DNA from: Anaeramoeba flamelloides
Lineage: Eukaryota; Metamonada; Anaeramoebidae
Assembly (NCBI GenBank): GCA_027625915.1
Contig: JANTQA010000015.1
Location: 8,089,001-8,153,000, forward strand
Direction of reading: 5' to 3'
Length of the DNA stretch: 64,000 bases
Positions 38,048-49,017 of this stretch are shown piece after piece. The translations under genes and the position numbers were made by a program. Below the pieces are notes generated by a model. It was not told the origin of the DNA. It saw nothing but the letters and a program-made list of their open reading frames with translations, and made no database searches. Every line of letters begins with the position of its first letter. Within the stretch, counting starts at the first letter, position 1.

Positions 38048-38812
38048 TTAATTTTGATTTTGGTTATAGTTTTGGACATTCATTTGCGTCTGCATATTCA
38101 TTTGTTGATTTTGATCATATGGGTTGGGCATTGTGTTTGTGTGAGTGCTTTGTTGAGGAATTCCCTGTTGCATCATATTTTGTTGCATCATGTTTGGTTG
38201 GATCATGTTTGGTTGCATCATGCTTTGTTGCATCATGTTTTGTTGTTTATTTTTTTTCTTCTCAGGGTCACTTGAAGATGACGATGATGACGATGAAGAA
38301 GAGCTGCCAGAGCCAATCAGTGGTGTATGCTTTTCAGTACTCTTTTCCTGGGGTGAGCTTTTAACCTCTTTCGCTTTCGAAGTAATAATTAAAATCGCAA
38401 ATATAAGCGAAAGCATTAAGAGAACAAACCCAAATGCTCCAGCGGGAGGTTTGTCAGTTCCAGTAGATAAAACGACAATACCTACAATACATAAGACTAA
38501 CAAGGCAACGAGTATTTGGCGCTTACGTCTTTTTGTTTTTTGTGGATCGGAGATGTCTGTCACGATTTCGCGATCATGAAGAATCATTAACAGATTTACC
38601 AGAAGTGAAATCCCGATCAGCAAACCACCGACATACAAGAGCCCTGAATTGACTTCGTCTTCGTTTTGGTATGCAGTGAGACATAAAATAAAACCAATAA
38701 CTAACAGTGCTAAGGAGACAAACCTTGATCGTTTTTTTCTGGCACGTCGATGATCCATTGTGTCATCACGTCTACCAGCCAATACAATCATAGTTGGGTT
38801 ATTAACGAACAT
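38048..38812 (-). CDS. Four-TM membrane protein with Ser run and Met/Gln/Asn-rich tail
   Basis: The 254-residue frame from ATG to stop is less AT-rich than its surroundings. After a basic N-terminus (RRARKKRSR), hydrophobic helices lie at about 31-48, 56-79, 99-117 and 125-146. A 14-residue Ser run follows near 168-181, then Lys, and a tail from about 190 made of MMQQ/MMQP repeats, Asn and Gln, ending QNYNQNQN. The hairpin-like pairs of TM helices and a low-complexity cytosolic tail suggest a small tetraspan membrane protein; the tail is prion-like in composition. The ATG directly follows an acceptor-like TTTCTTTTCAG on the minus strand, so a 5' exon (coding or leader) may exist beyond 38822. 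I do not recognise the family. Confidence 0.8.
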   Translation of the reverse strand: MFVNNPTMIVLAGRRDDTMDHRRARKKRSRFVSLALLVIGFILCLTAYQNEDEVNSGLLYVGGLLIGISLLVNLLMILHDREIVTDISDPQKTKRRKRQILVALLVLCIVGIVVLSTGTDKPPAGAFGFVLLMLSLIFAILIITSKAKEVKSSPQEKSTEKHTPLIGSGSSSSSSSSSSSSDPEKKKNKQQNMMQQSMMQPNMIQPNMMQQNMMQQGIPQQSTHTNTMPNPYDQNQQMNMQTQMNVQNYNQNQN

Positions 38813-40112
38813 CTGAAAAGAAAGGGATTACCAAAAAGTTATAAGAAATGAATTAAAAAAAATCACAAAATGACTAATCACTAGAAATGTTGAGAGAGCA
38901 TTACTTTTGAAAAATAACAAAAATTTGGACCCAAACCCTGAAGCTATCCGTTTTATACAAATAAATAAGTTTGCTTTGTCAAAGTTCATTTCACAAAAAA
39001 TCTTGTTTATTGATTTTGATGGATTTTTCTTATTTTTTTAGTTTTGAGAATTTTGCTGACTAGTCGTGTTATATTTGAGAAAAAACTGTTATATGATCTG
39101 TTTCAAAATTTAAAACATTTCTCGAATATTACGACAGTAACACTTTCCCAAAACCAATTTTCGAAAAAAAGTAGGAAATGGTTTGCAGTCTTTATAAGTC
39201 TAAGATTTTTAGTTCAACCAATCACTTCTTTGCTCAAAATCGATTCAGAAAAACAAGCTACTAACGTTTAAAGAAAAAATGGGAAAAAATTTTTATTTAA
39301 TTTTAGTTTTACTGTTTTTTACTATTCAATTCCAAAACAAGAGATCATAATTGTTGTTCTCGATTTACTGATTTGATACTTTTCTGTTGGTATGTGTTGG
39401 GTGAACCAAAGAATCCTAAAATGAAATAGTTATCTACGGTTAAATTCCAATTAAATCTCTGAAAATTTTTACTTCTTTTTCCATTTTACAAATTTTATTA
39501 GATAAGAATTGAAGAAAGCATTTAATTATTTTAAAAGTTAAAAAACTTTAAAATATTGGTTGTCCCCAAATATAAAACGTTCTTTCTCTTGAGTTGTTAT
39601 AAGAATTGAGATTATGAGATTACCAAACGGAAATTGAACAAAAAATTTTATTTAAAATCTTTAAATTTATCAGTAAGAAAATAAAAAAAAGAAATTAAGA
39701 GATGAAATATGATCGAATTTGTGTTTCAAATACTTGAGGGTTTAAAGAATTCTTTCAACGTGGGTTTAATTGCAAATACTTTGAGAGATCGCTTAGAGAG
39801 CCATTGTAGAAAAAGTTGGTATTGTAAAACAATTTTTTCGAAAGTCGACTTTTTGTAAGTTTTCTATTTTCAAAAATAATACTTGTCTAAAGTTTTCTGT
39901 TTTAGAAAAGTGAAAAAATAGCCAATTAATCAGGTGTAGAGGTAGGAATGGGATGTAAAGTTTTTTTTTTCATATTCAAAAGTTGCTTAAAATTAAAAAA
40001 ACTTGTGAAAACTACCACTAAAAAGTGAATTTCTTTTTTTAATAGAGATAATAATATGAACAGTTTTTCTAGATTGGTATTAGAATTAAGTAAGAACTTT
40101 TTTTTAAGGGAC
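38813..40112. other. Intergenic region upstream of the four-TM gene
   Basis: An unproven plus-strand frame (39044-39271, no ATG at its start) lies head to head with the four-TM gene. 39840-40100 resembles the 3990-4620 repeat. No other feature recognised. Confidence 0.4.
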
Positions 40113-40588
40113 TACAGTGGTGTAACTAACCCGTGTTTTTTATTTTAACCCATTACTAAAATTTAACCCATGTAAAAAATATTGGCTGACTCTAGAAATA
40201 AAAGAAACAAAAAAAAGGGATGAAAACAGTATATAAACAAGAAATTGTGTTCTTTAAATAAATTTTAAAAAAGAATTATGAAGATACTGGAAGAATAAAA
40301 TGTAATTTTTTGACAAAAAAATGAGCAAAAATTTCATTTTTTGAATTTTTATCAAAAAATCATTTAATCTCTCAAATTTTGTAAATATGATGAAATTTTT
40401 GAAACAAAAGTATTTAATATTAATTAACTATTTTGATTAATCAAAGATCTAACCTCTAAAGTCAATTTGGATCTGAACCAAGAATCTATAAGTGATCTCT
40501 GGACTTCCAATACCCAAGTCTGAAAAAAAACACGAGTTAAATTTTTGGAATGGGTTAAAATTCAACAAGGGTTATTTACACCACCGTC
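40113..40588. mobile_element. TACAGTGGTG-ended TIR element
   Basis: The left end TACAGTGGTGTAACTAACCC (to about 40170) matches the reverse complement of 40530-40588, which contains GGGTTATTTACACCACCG and AATGGGTTAAAATTCAAC. Both arms hold the words ACCCATTxxxAAAATTTAACxC. The element is about 476 bases with no transposase frame. The TA-CAGTGG end resembles Tc1/mariner-type elements. It lies directly beside copy B of the 1.2-kb repeat. Confidence 0.6.
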
Positions 40589-40589
40589 G

Positions 40590-41790
40590 AAAACAAAAAA
40601 AAAATCTTCAAGAAAATTTACCGCATCTAGAAATTGAAAAACAAAGTAAAAATCTGATTACTGCAAAACAAAACTTACTTTTAATTCTATTTTCAGAAAT
40701 GAATAATTGTTTTTAAAAGACTGATCTATTTTTCTGATTTTTGAATAGTATAGAATCCAATTTCTTTCCAAATTATTTCAAAAAAAATTTTTATTTTATT
40801 AGAGAAGGAAGAAATCTTATTATCTATGTAATAAAGTGTAACAAAAATCGACTTTCAAAATAAAACCAATAAGTTCTATAATAACCGAGTTTAAAAAAAT
40901 CTACTTAATTTCAAAAAAGAACAACAATTATTTTAAACTTTAAAAAAATATAATTTTTTAATTCAAAGAACTATTTAAATCAATTTTTTCATTTTATTGG
41001 ATAAAAAAATCTGAGAAAAATAACCAAACAATCGAATTAAAAATTATCCCAAAATATACTTTTTTAAAACCTGGAAAATTCAACTTATAATCTAGATAAA
41101 TACTTTTTAATTTGATTAATTATAATCAATAATTAATAACTCAATCTTAATTATTTCAGTAAGTCATTAACAACCCAAAGATTCAATGTATCAAATATAC
41201 TCGACAATTATTTCTCAGTTTTTTAAAGATTTTCAAACAAATAAAAATAATTCAAATAAATATTTCTAATAAAAATTAAATAATCTATATTATCAAATAA
41301 CTGATTTTAATACAAACAGTTCCTTTTTTATACCCTTGATATTTAAAAAAGCATATTGATTTGTCTTTTAAATTTCAAGAAATTTAATAAATATTTGTGA
41401 ATAAAATAAATGATCAATTTTTTTAGATCTTCAAGGATACTATATTTGATTGATTTTTATTATATTTTTAAAATAAGATTAAAGTTTCCAGGTTACTTAT
41501 TTTCATAAAGACTCTCTGAAATTACTAAAAGTGAGATGTCTTCAAAATTAATTTTTTTTGCAAATTTTTTTTTCTAATTTCATTCAGATCAAAAAACCCA
41601 ATCAAAAGGATCTTTTTCTTTTAATTGAATAGTTCATTAGGTAAAAATGAAATCTTTTAAAAATGATTATTCATTTCTCTAAAGTTGACAAAAGAAGTTG
41701 CATATCGGGTTTAATTATATTCTTAGGTAAATAATTACTCTATTGACTTTGGGGAAAAAAATAAATAAGAGTTTCTAGTCGTTTAAAATA
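40590..41790 (+). repeat. Dispersed 1.2-kb repeat, copy B
   Basis: This copy aligns with 14130-15335 in the same orientation along its full length, from AAAAAAATCTTCAAGAAAAT to AGTTTCTAGTCGTTTAAA. It differs by many substitutions and small gaps. No frame is conserved. Confidence 0.7.
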
Positions 41791-42485
41791 ACAATTTAGG
41801 GAAAAAAAAAAAGAATAAGGAAAAAAAGAATTTATATGATTTTTAATTATTAAACATTGTTGGTTACAAAATAAAATCAATTTATTTTTTAAAATATGTT
41901 TGTCAAAATAATGTGTAGAGGAAAGTTTAATAATTGTTTCAAATTAATAAAACCATTTTATTTTTGTTATTGAAGAACTACACATTAACCAATATTATAA
42001 ACCAACAATAAACCAAAAGTAAATATTGTATTGATTTTTTAAACTTGTACTATTTAAAAACAAATTCTAAAAAAACCGATCAAAATGGGAAATTTTTATT
42101 CAAAATTAGAAAAAAATTATATCAAAAATATATATATAATTTAATTAAAAAACAATTTATATTCATTTATAAAATAGAGAAAATTACCAAAAATTTTTAA
42201 TATATTGCATTCTTAATTCAAAATATAATTAAAAAATCAAGGATTTTGCAATTAAAATTGATTTTAACTCTATGTATACTACTGGTTAGTGAAATGTTTT
42301 TTAATTACATCAAGAAGAAAAAGATAGGATTTTATTTTAAAATACAATTTATAGTCAGTGTAAAATTATTATTATCATCACTAAAGTTTTAACTAAAGTT
42401 ACATGTTTTTATGTGCGGATTTTTACAATTTTTTTCATTCCAAGAACCAGTAAAATTTATTTTTTATTATTAAAGGGGTTTACTT

Positions 42486-42687
42486 TACAGTCAATTTCAA
42501 ATTTATGGCACAAAATTTCAACAAAATTTAAGGGACAAAAAAATCTCGAATTAAGGCACAAAATTTGGAATTTTTTTTTTTACAATTTATTTTACTAGAA
42601 TCTGAATTTTCTGCCCCTAATTTGAGATTTTTATAGTGTTTTTAATTTCCCATTGAATTTTGTGCCTTCAAAGTGGAACTGACTGTA
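42486..42687. mobile_element. Palindromic GTTCCAC MITE, copy 4 (best-defined ends)
   Basis: The copy begins TACAGTCAATTTCAAATTTA and ends AAAGTGGAACTGACTGTA, 202 bases including TA at each side. It carries AAGGCACAAAATTTGG, a T run, ACAATTTATTTTACTAG and the inverted half. The clean TACAGTC/GACTGTA ends define the family. Confidence 0.85.
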
Positions 42688-42989
42688 AAAATATTGAAAA
42701 GTTAATATTCCTATAATTTTTATTCTAATAAATTACATTAACTTTTTTGCACTAACTCGAATAAACGTTAATAGTAGAATAATAATTTTAAAGTATACCC
42801 CTTCAATGATTTATATATATATAATTGTTTTAGTTGAAAAACAAGAAAGACTTTATGTTATCATCATCAATATTTTCTTTGAGGTTATTGTTTGTTTTTT
42901 TTTTTTTTGGTGAATTATTTTTATATTTATTTGATATGTAACAAAAATTAGTAGTTTTCTGATAAATCTTATATATTATTATTCAAAAA

Positions 42990-45345
42990 AGTAATATAGT
43001 AATTATTTAAACAGGGATTCAATTAAAGCTGATATACAACTTCATTTATGAACTTTAGACAAACATTTTATCATTTTTAAAAGAAATTCATTTTAGTTTA
43101 TTAAATTTTCAGTCAAAAATATCAGATCCTTTTGTTTAGGATTTTTGGATCAAATAATTAAGAGAAAAATTTTTTTAAAAAAATTTATTATGTAGAAATA
43201 TCACGTTTAATAATTTCAGAGAGCTTGATAAGAACAAATAATCTTGTAAATTTCTTCTTTTTTTAAAAAAATTAATGGAAAACAAATCAAATATTGAATC
43301 CTTGAAGATCCTGAAAAAAAAAGACCTTTTTTTTTATTTTCAAATATTTATTAAATTTATTGATATTTAAAAGATTATCTAATATTCCTTTTCTCATATT
43401 AAAAATATAAATTCTGTACTTCCTTTATAAAAATAAACAATCTGATAATTTTTAACTTTTGTTTTTTCATGATAAATATGAATTATAGAATCTGAGATTT
43501 TTAAAATAAATGAAAAAAAAAAAAAAAACCGTTAAGTTTCCCCTTTTTATTAACTCAGAAATGCAAGATTGTTATTTTTTATTTTTTTTATCTTTATTCC
43601 GTTATTTTGGTTGTTTTTATTATATTAATTTGTTGAAAGAAGAATCACCAGTAAAAGAAATATTGAGAAAAAAAAAAAAAAAAAAACAAGATGATAATAT
43701 TGAAAAAATCAGAGATATGAATAGAAGTTCTTATGCCATTATTAATCATTGACAAACCAAAAATTTATAATAAAATCCTTTTTTAACTAAATGAATTGTT
43801 TATGAACACGAAAAAAAAACCTTCCTAAAGATAATACAAAGTGGGGTATCTCTAGATTACCCTATTTATTTTTTTATTATTATTTTTTTTTTGATAGAAT
43901 AACCTAAACTACTATTGTTGAAAAAATTAAAAATAGATTTTTTGGATTTTTGATCAGAATTTCGACAATCAGAATTTTTTTTATTGTTTTTAATTGATTG
44001 TATATCAGTTTATACAAGTCTGGTTTAATGAATCATCATTCTCATTAGTATTGAGTTCTAATTTTCAGAGTTTAATTCTTGAATAAAAGAAATTCTAAAT
44101 TAATGACAAAAAAATTTCTAGAATATTAACAATTAATAGTGATATGAGTTCTTATTTTCATATCCTGTATTTTTTTAAATACTCCAGGGAATATTTTTTT
44201 TTAATATTAAGACTAAAAACAACAGAATGTTATTAAAAAAATTGTTTATTTGTAATATTTATTATTATAATTTTTTAATGAGAATTGTTAATTTGAATGT
44301 ATTTTATTTATTTGGGAATATTTGAAAATGAGGAATAATACACTACTATAAATATGAAATGTTGTAAAAAATATATTTTTTTACAATTTTAAAGATAAAT
44401 TAAGAGTTTCTTACATTTATCCAAATTTTGTTAATCGTAAAGATAATTTTTGATAATGTTAATAGACTAATAATAATTTTAATCAAAAAATCGTTTGGTA
44501 TATACTAATCTTTCAATTTTTTAAAAAAATCATATTTCAAACAAAGTGTTGGTATTCGCTAAAAGATTTTATATTGGCAATCAAGACAAGCTCAAAAATC
44601 AAAACTGGTGTTTTGTTTACAATTACATAAAATTTGGGATAATTACATAAAACTCTTTATTTACCCCAAAAATTGTAAAAACTCTATTTTTTTAGAACAT
44701 TCCATATTTACACTAGTGTAACAAAATCTATTGACATTTTAATCTTTTTGATATTATTAACCTACTGGAATAATTAATATTGTATTATTAATTATTGATT
44801 GAAAAAATCAAATTAAACTGTTTTTTTATATATTATAAGTTGGATTTCCCAGGTTTTCGAAAAGTTACTTTCATAGAATTTCGAATTTAAGAGTTTGGTT
44901 TTTTACTCTGTTTTTAATGTTAAACCAAAAGAAAAAATTGATTCTAAATTTTTCTTTGAATATGAAAATTATATTTCTTTAGGTTAAAATAATTATTAAA
45001 ATTTATTTTGAAATTAAGTAGATTTTTTATATGGGTTAGTTTAGAACTCAGTGGTTAATTTTTTAAAATATGCTTTATGGTGTACTTCCTTAACAGACAA
45101 TAAGATTTCTTTCCATCTTTCAAAGAAAAAAATTTATTTTTAAATAATTCAGAAATATGTTGAGTTTTGGACTTATAAAAATGAGAAAAAGGGATCAAAC
45201 TTTTGAAAAACCCTAGTTCCCTTCTGAAAATATCTTTAAATTTTAGTTTGGCTTCTGGTAATCAGATTTTTACATCATATTTCAATTTCAAGATGAGGTA
45301 GTATTTTTTTGAATTTTGTTATTAAATTTTCTTGAAGATTTTTTT
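42990..45345 (-). repeat. Dispersed 1.2-kb repeat family, copy C, expanded
   Basis: In reverse orientation to copies A and B, it matches their far end at 42990-43400 (CAATTAAAGCTGATATACAAC, TCAGATCC, GGATTTTTGGATCAAA) and their near end at 44270-45345 (AATTAATATTGTATTATTAA, TTTCCCAGGTTTTCGAAAAG, CATCTTGAAATTG-like words, TTTTCTTGAAGATTTTTTTT). About 900 bases in between have no counterpart in copy D, so the copy carries an insertion or the others a deletion. Confidence 0.6.
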
Positions 45346-45602
45346 TTCGTTTTCCTCTCCTTCAAATAGTTTTATTAAACGATCAAATAAAAAAAATGAA
45401 ATTCGGATTATTTTCTTCATTTATTATCCTAATATGGATATTATCAAATTAGGAAGAGGGTTAAAAGACAATTTCAGAGAAATAGAAGTAACACTGTTTT
45501 GTAAAGAAGTTCTTGAAAACATTTGAAGGAATTGTGGTAAATTGTGTGAAAATTTTTCATTTTTTTGAGAATTTTATTCCAAAATTTATTTTTATTCCAA
45601 AA

Positions 45603-46094
45603 ATGACCCAAGTCCCAGAACTCACACAAGAAAAAGCACTTGAAGCAATCAAAGAAGTTATTGCTCAATTTGACCTGACTGAAAACGAAGAGAAAATGAA
45701 AGTCGCCAAAGAAGAAGCAGGATCTGATTTACAAAAAATGCTTCAAATTGTTATGCCTGTTGCTATTGAAATCCAAAAGCCAATTGCTAAAAAATACGGT
45801 TTTACAGAAGATCAATTAGGTAGGATTTTTGCTTTTTCTTTACTTTTTTGCTTTCTTTTTTTTTTTTTTTTTTTTTTTTGTAATTTGTTTTTTGTTTTTT
45901 GTTTTTTTCCTTTTCCGAAGTTTGTTTTATTCTTTTTTCTAATATTTTTTTCTTTTTTTTCAAATTCATGTTTATTCTCTTTTTTAGGTCTCACACAATT
46001 TACAATGGCAATCAAAAAATGGGAAGCTACAAACGAAGAAATTAAAAAATACGGAAACCAACTCAAGGCTAAATATATGCCTAAAATGAACTAA
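45603..46094 (+). CDS. Protein C10 (C12orf57) homologue, two exons, 107 residues
   Basis: Exons 45603-45819 and 45988-46094 join in frame (donor GTAGGA, acceptor TTTTTTAG) to 108 codons with TAA. The product matches the small C10 protein known from human C12orf57: KMLQIVMPVAIEIQ against the human KMLQFVLPVATQIQ, a shared KxYGF, and LKAKYMPKM near the end against LKALFLPPM. The comparison is from memory. The family is a short all-helical protein of unsettled molecular function, conserved across eukaryotes and linked in humans to brain and eye development. Length (107) is close to the animal protein (126). The ATG at 45603 begins MTQVPELTQEKALEAIKEVI; an in-frame alternative start at 45513 would add unlike residues and is probably leader. 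The intron is 168 bases with no in-frame stop. Confidence 0.85.
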   Translation: MTQVPELTQEKALEAIKEVIAQFDLTENEEKMKVAKEEAGSDLQKMLQIVMPVAIEIQKPIAKKYGFTEDQLGRIFAFSLLFCFLFFFFFFFCNLFFVFCFFPFPKFVLFFFLIFFSFFSNSCLFSFLGLTQFTMAIKKWEATNEEIKKYGNQLKAKYMPKMN

Positions 46095-46359
46095 ATTAAT
46101 CTTTTTTGAGAAAAAACAAAATTTATTTTTTTTCTTTCGATCTTAATGGATTCTCTTGGATTTTCTTTTTGAAAAAAAAATAAGTACACAGAAAAGGCTT
46201 GTTATGGTATAATTCAATTATTGATTTTTTTTAACTTCAGAACACTTTTTGAATTTCTCTTCCCTACTTGAAAGAAAAATTGATAAAAGACATTTCCATT
46301 TTTTTTTTTTTTTTTTTTGTTTTTTAATTCTTTTTTGTTTTTGTTTTTTTTTTTTTTGT

Positions 46360-46523
46360 TTATTTTTTCTCGTCAATGTGAGGATTCACACCCAATTGGA
46401 AAACTTTAGAGATTTGGGATACACGAATATGATCCATAACTAGATCCAAAATAGAATAGAGAACCAATTCTTCAACTGGTCCTGTACGAATGATATCCCA
46501 ATAGAGAGCTACAAAATTTTCAA
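46360..46523 (-). CDS. Terminal exon of an unidentified gene
   Basis: On the minus strand an acceptor-like AAACCAG is followed by a 54-codon frame reading ENFVALYWDIIRTGPVEELV, then YSILDLVMDHIRVSQISKVF and QLGVNPHIDEKK before TAA. Codons are more varied and GC-richer than the surroundings, and the pattern is that of amphipathic helices. The stop faces the C10 stop 266 bases away, a normal convergent arrangement. The rest of the gene should lie to the right; I could not fix the preceding exon, though the GC-richer block at 46740-46935 is a candidate. Family not recognised. Confidence 0.55.
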
Positions 46524-46739
46524 CTGGTTTTCTTATTTTTTATTTCGATTGTTGGTTGTACATTATCAACTCAAAGTTAAATCATGAGTAAATAGAAACA
46601 CAAAAAGGATTTGAAAAATATTGAATACTATTAAAGTACCATTCTCATCTTAAAAAAAAAAGAATTTTGACAATTATTCAAACAATTTTTTTCAATAAAA
46701 TTATGAGTGGGAAAAATACCGAATTTGCCACTTTTTAAG

Positions 46740-46935
46740 GGGTATAAAAAGTAGTAATGTGAAACTAGGAGACACGCTGTTTTTGTATAATGTGGATTTA
46801 TAAAATCCACAATCGCAATTTAATTGAATTCTCCTCAGTAATGGAGATTTGGAGATATTGAGATCAGATAATTAATGTGCCCCAGCCTTGATTCTGCTTT
46901 GTGATTAATCTTGAGATGTAGGCCGATAAAAAAAG
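46740..46935. other. GC-richer block with a TATAAAAA motif and a 19-base palindrome
   Basis: The block begins GGTATAAAAAGTAGTAATG on the plus strand, contains the hairpin GTGGATTTATAAAATCCAC (about 46791-46810) and a CCCCAGCCTTGATTCTGC stretch, and ends before a T/A-rich flank. Frames on the minus strand stay open for about 31 and 54 codons without a Met. It could be an exon of the gene ending at 46360, a non-coding RNA gene, or a unique element. It does not match snRNAs I know. Confidence 0.3.
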
Positions 46936-48198
46936 TTTGTTTAACTTATTTTCATGGATGAACAATAGTTTTAACAATCAAAATTATTATAAAATTACAA
47001 AAGTAAGGAAAAACACCTTTATTATTGTAGTTTTTTATATATCATCCAAACATTTCGTTGGATTAAAATTAGAAACAAAACCCGTTTAAATTTAAAACTA
47101 TTTTTAAAATAATAATTAGTGGTAATTCATATGTCAATTTTGTAAAAATACCAAAATAAACAAGATTAGAGTCTTTTCTTGCAAATAAGTATTGTAATAA
47201 GATAAATTTTCTTATTTGAGTTTATTGATTATTTTTTCCAAATAAATCACCATTCTTCAATTTAAACATATGTAAAGTCGAGAAATTTAATCAAAAATTA
47301 TTTTTTTTTTTTTTTTTTAAAGACTGTTAAAATTATTGATATGAAACCTGTTGTTATGAAATAATCTATTAAACACGTATAATATGATCTTCTGAAAATT
47401 ACTCCCTGAATTCCAAAACTTGGATTTAGTTTTTTTTTAAAAAGATTCAAACATGGTTTTATTATCTACTAGAGCTAATAAAAATATTGTATCTTGTTTA
47501 TTAAAAATATTAAAAATATTATTAATTATTCAAAATAATTAAAAAATTATCTTTTTTAATTTCAAAATCGAGATTTTACAATTATATTTATAAGCTTGAC
47601 AATTACATATCCAATGATCCTTTAAATATTTTGATTTTACATTTTTAATATATCCTTTGAGCTTTCGAGTAACTAATACATAGCCAATTCTTCCAAAAAA
47701 AAAAAAATTTAAAACCCATTATAACTTTTAAAAATTCTTGATTTTTATATTTATTTTTAAGTTTATGTAATTCAAAAATTAAATTTAATACATCAAATCT
47801 TGCCCCTCTCATTTTTTTATTATTAATTGAAAAATTAATACAAAACCCCAAGAACTCGATTCCTTTATAAATAAAGTTTACAAAAATTATTACTAAAATA
47901 TTATAATTTGTGACTTGATTGTATTTTTTTTGTAATTCCTTTATCTGGATCTTTATTTAAAAATACAAATTTTCTGTCTTTTATCAATATAAAAATTTCT
48001 AGATCACATTCCAATATAATGTAAAATTATTTTACAAATATTTTTTTTTGGATCCTATTTTAGTATTATATTATATCAAATTATTCAACCAATTAAAATT
48101 TTTTTATTATATTTTTTAAATCATCTATCCTTTTCAAAAAAAGGGAGCTTTAATACCCGTTGGCTATAAATATACATATTTTTTAAAATAATATTCCT
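46936..48198. other. AT-rich intergenic stretch, one doubtful fossil
   Basis: A minus-strand frame at 47645-47890 reads IEFLGFCINFSINNKK and NQEFLKVIMGF. This faintly recalls the FLGF region of tyrosine-recombinase (DIRS/Ngaro-type) retroelement reverse transcriptases. It is a broken fossil at best. Nothing else was recognised. Confidence 0.3.
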
Positions 48199-48560
48199 TT
48201 ATAGTCGGTTTCAATTTAAGGGCAAAACTTATTAAGAAATTTAAGGCACAATAAAAATCTCAAATTATGGAACAAAATTTGGAATTGCATTGATTTATTG
48301 TTAAGGGTTAGATGAAACCTCATCTAATCTGTTAAAGAGATAATTTTGAAGTGACTAATTTTGAGACTTCTAATTCAAAGAGTATCTAAATATACAGTCA
48401 TCAGAAGTATTTGAATCTTAATTTAGTTTTCTAATAAATTTGGAATTGCATTTTTTACAACTAATTTTACTTGAATATGAATTTTGTGCCTTAATTTGAG
48501 AATTATATTGTGCTTTAATTTTAGTTGAAAGTTTGTGCCTTAAAAGTGGAACTATTTGTA
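48199..48560. mobile_element. Palindromic GTTCCAC MITE, copy 5, with internal insertion
   Basis: The ends read TATAGTCGGTTTCAATTTAA and TTAAAAGTGGAACTATTTGTA. At the centre, about 145 extra bases (roughly 48292-48436) are flanked by direct repeats of AAATTTGGAATTGCATT, which looks like a 17-base target duplication. The insert carries a palindrome around TTAGATGAAACCTCATCTAA and a TACAGTCATCAGAAGTATTT word that resembles a Tc1/mariner end. Confidence 0.8.
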
Positions 48561-49017
48561 TTCAAATGATTATTTTTCTTTATTTATTTATTTTTTTTTT
48601 TACTAATTTCTTTACAAGAATTGAAATAAATATTTTTTCAATTTTTAGTCTTTAATTTAATTTATATTAAAGATTTTATAATTTAATTAATTATTTTCCA
48701 ATATTTATAAATCCGTTCAAGTCTGGATTATTTGTTTCTGTAATTTATACCATTTTTTTTGGAAATAAATTTGATTCATTTAATTGATTAAAGTAATCAT
48801 TTAAATAAAATTTTAATTATATTCAACAATTCTTCATTTTATTTAAAAATAAATTATACACTATTAGTTTTTTGGAAAATATTTTTTTAAATTTTTAATA
48901 ATTTAATTTTGTTGAATATTTTATTATTAAAGAATATGTTGATCTATCTCTATAATAAATTGAGGTTTTGCTGAAAAAAAATTACATTATCCTTATAAAA
49001 CAATAAAATTGTTAGAC
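48561..49017. other. Spacer between two head-to-head composite MITEs
   Basis: AT-rich sequence with no gene. It separates copies 5 and 6 by about 457 bases. Confidence 0.5.

Noticed and set aside
40492-40716. 74-codon frame reading ISGLPIPKSEKKHELNFWNG
   Set aside because: Begins without ATG inside a TIR element and runs into a dispersed repeat whose other copies are not open.
45513-45602. N-terminal extension of the C10 homologue
   Set aside because: The extra 30 residues are Phe/Ile-rich, unlike the family, and the ATG at 45603 matches the expected length.
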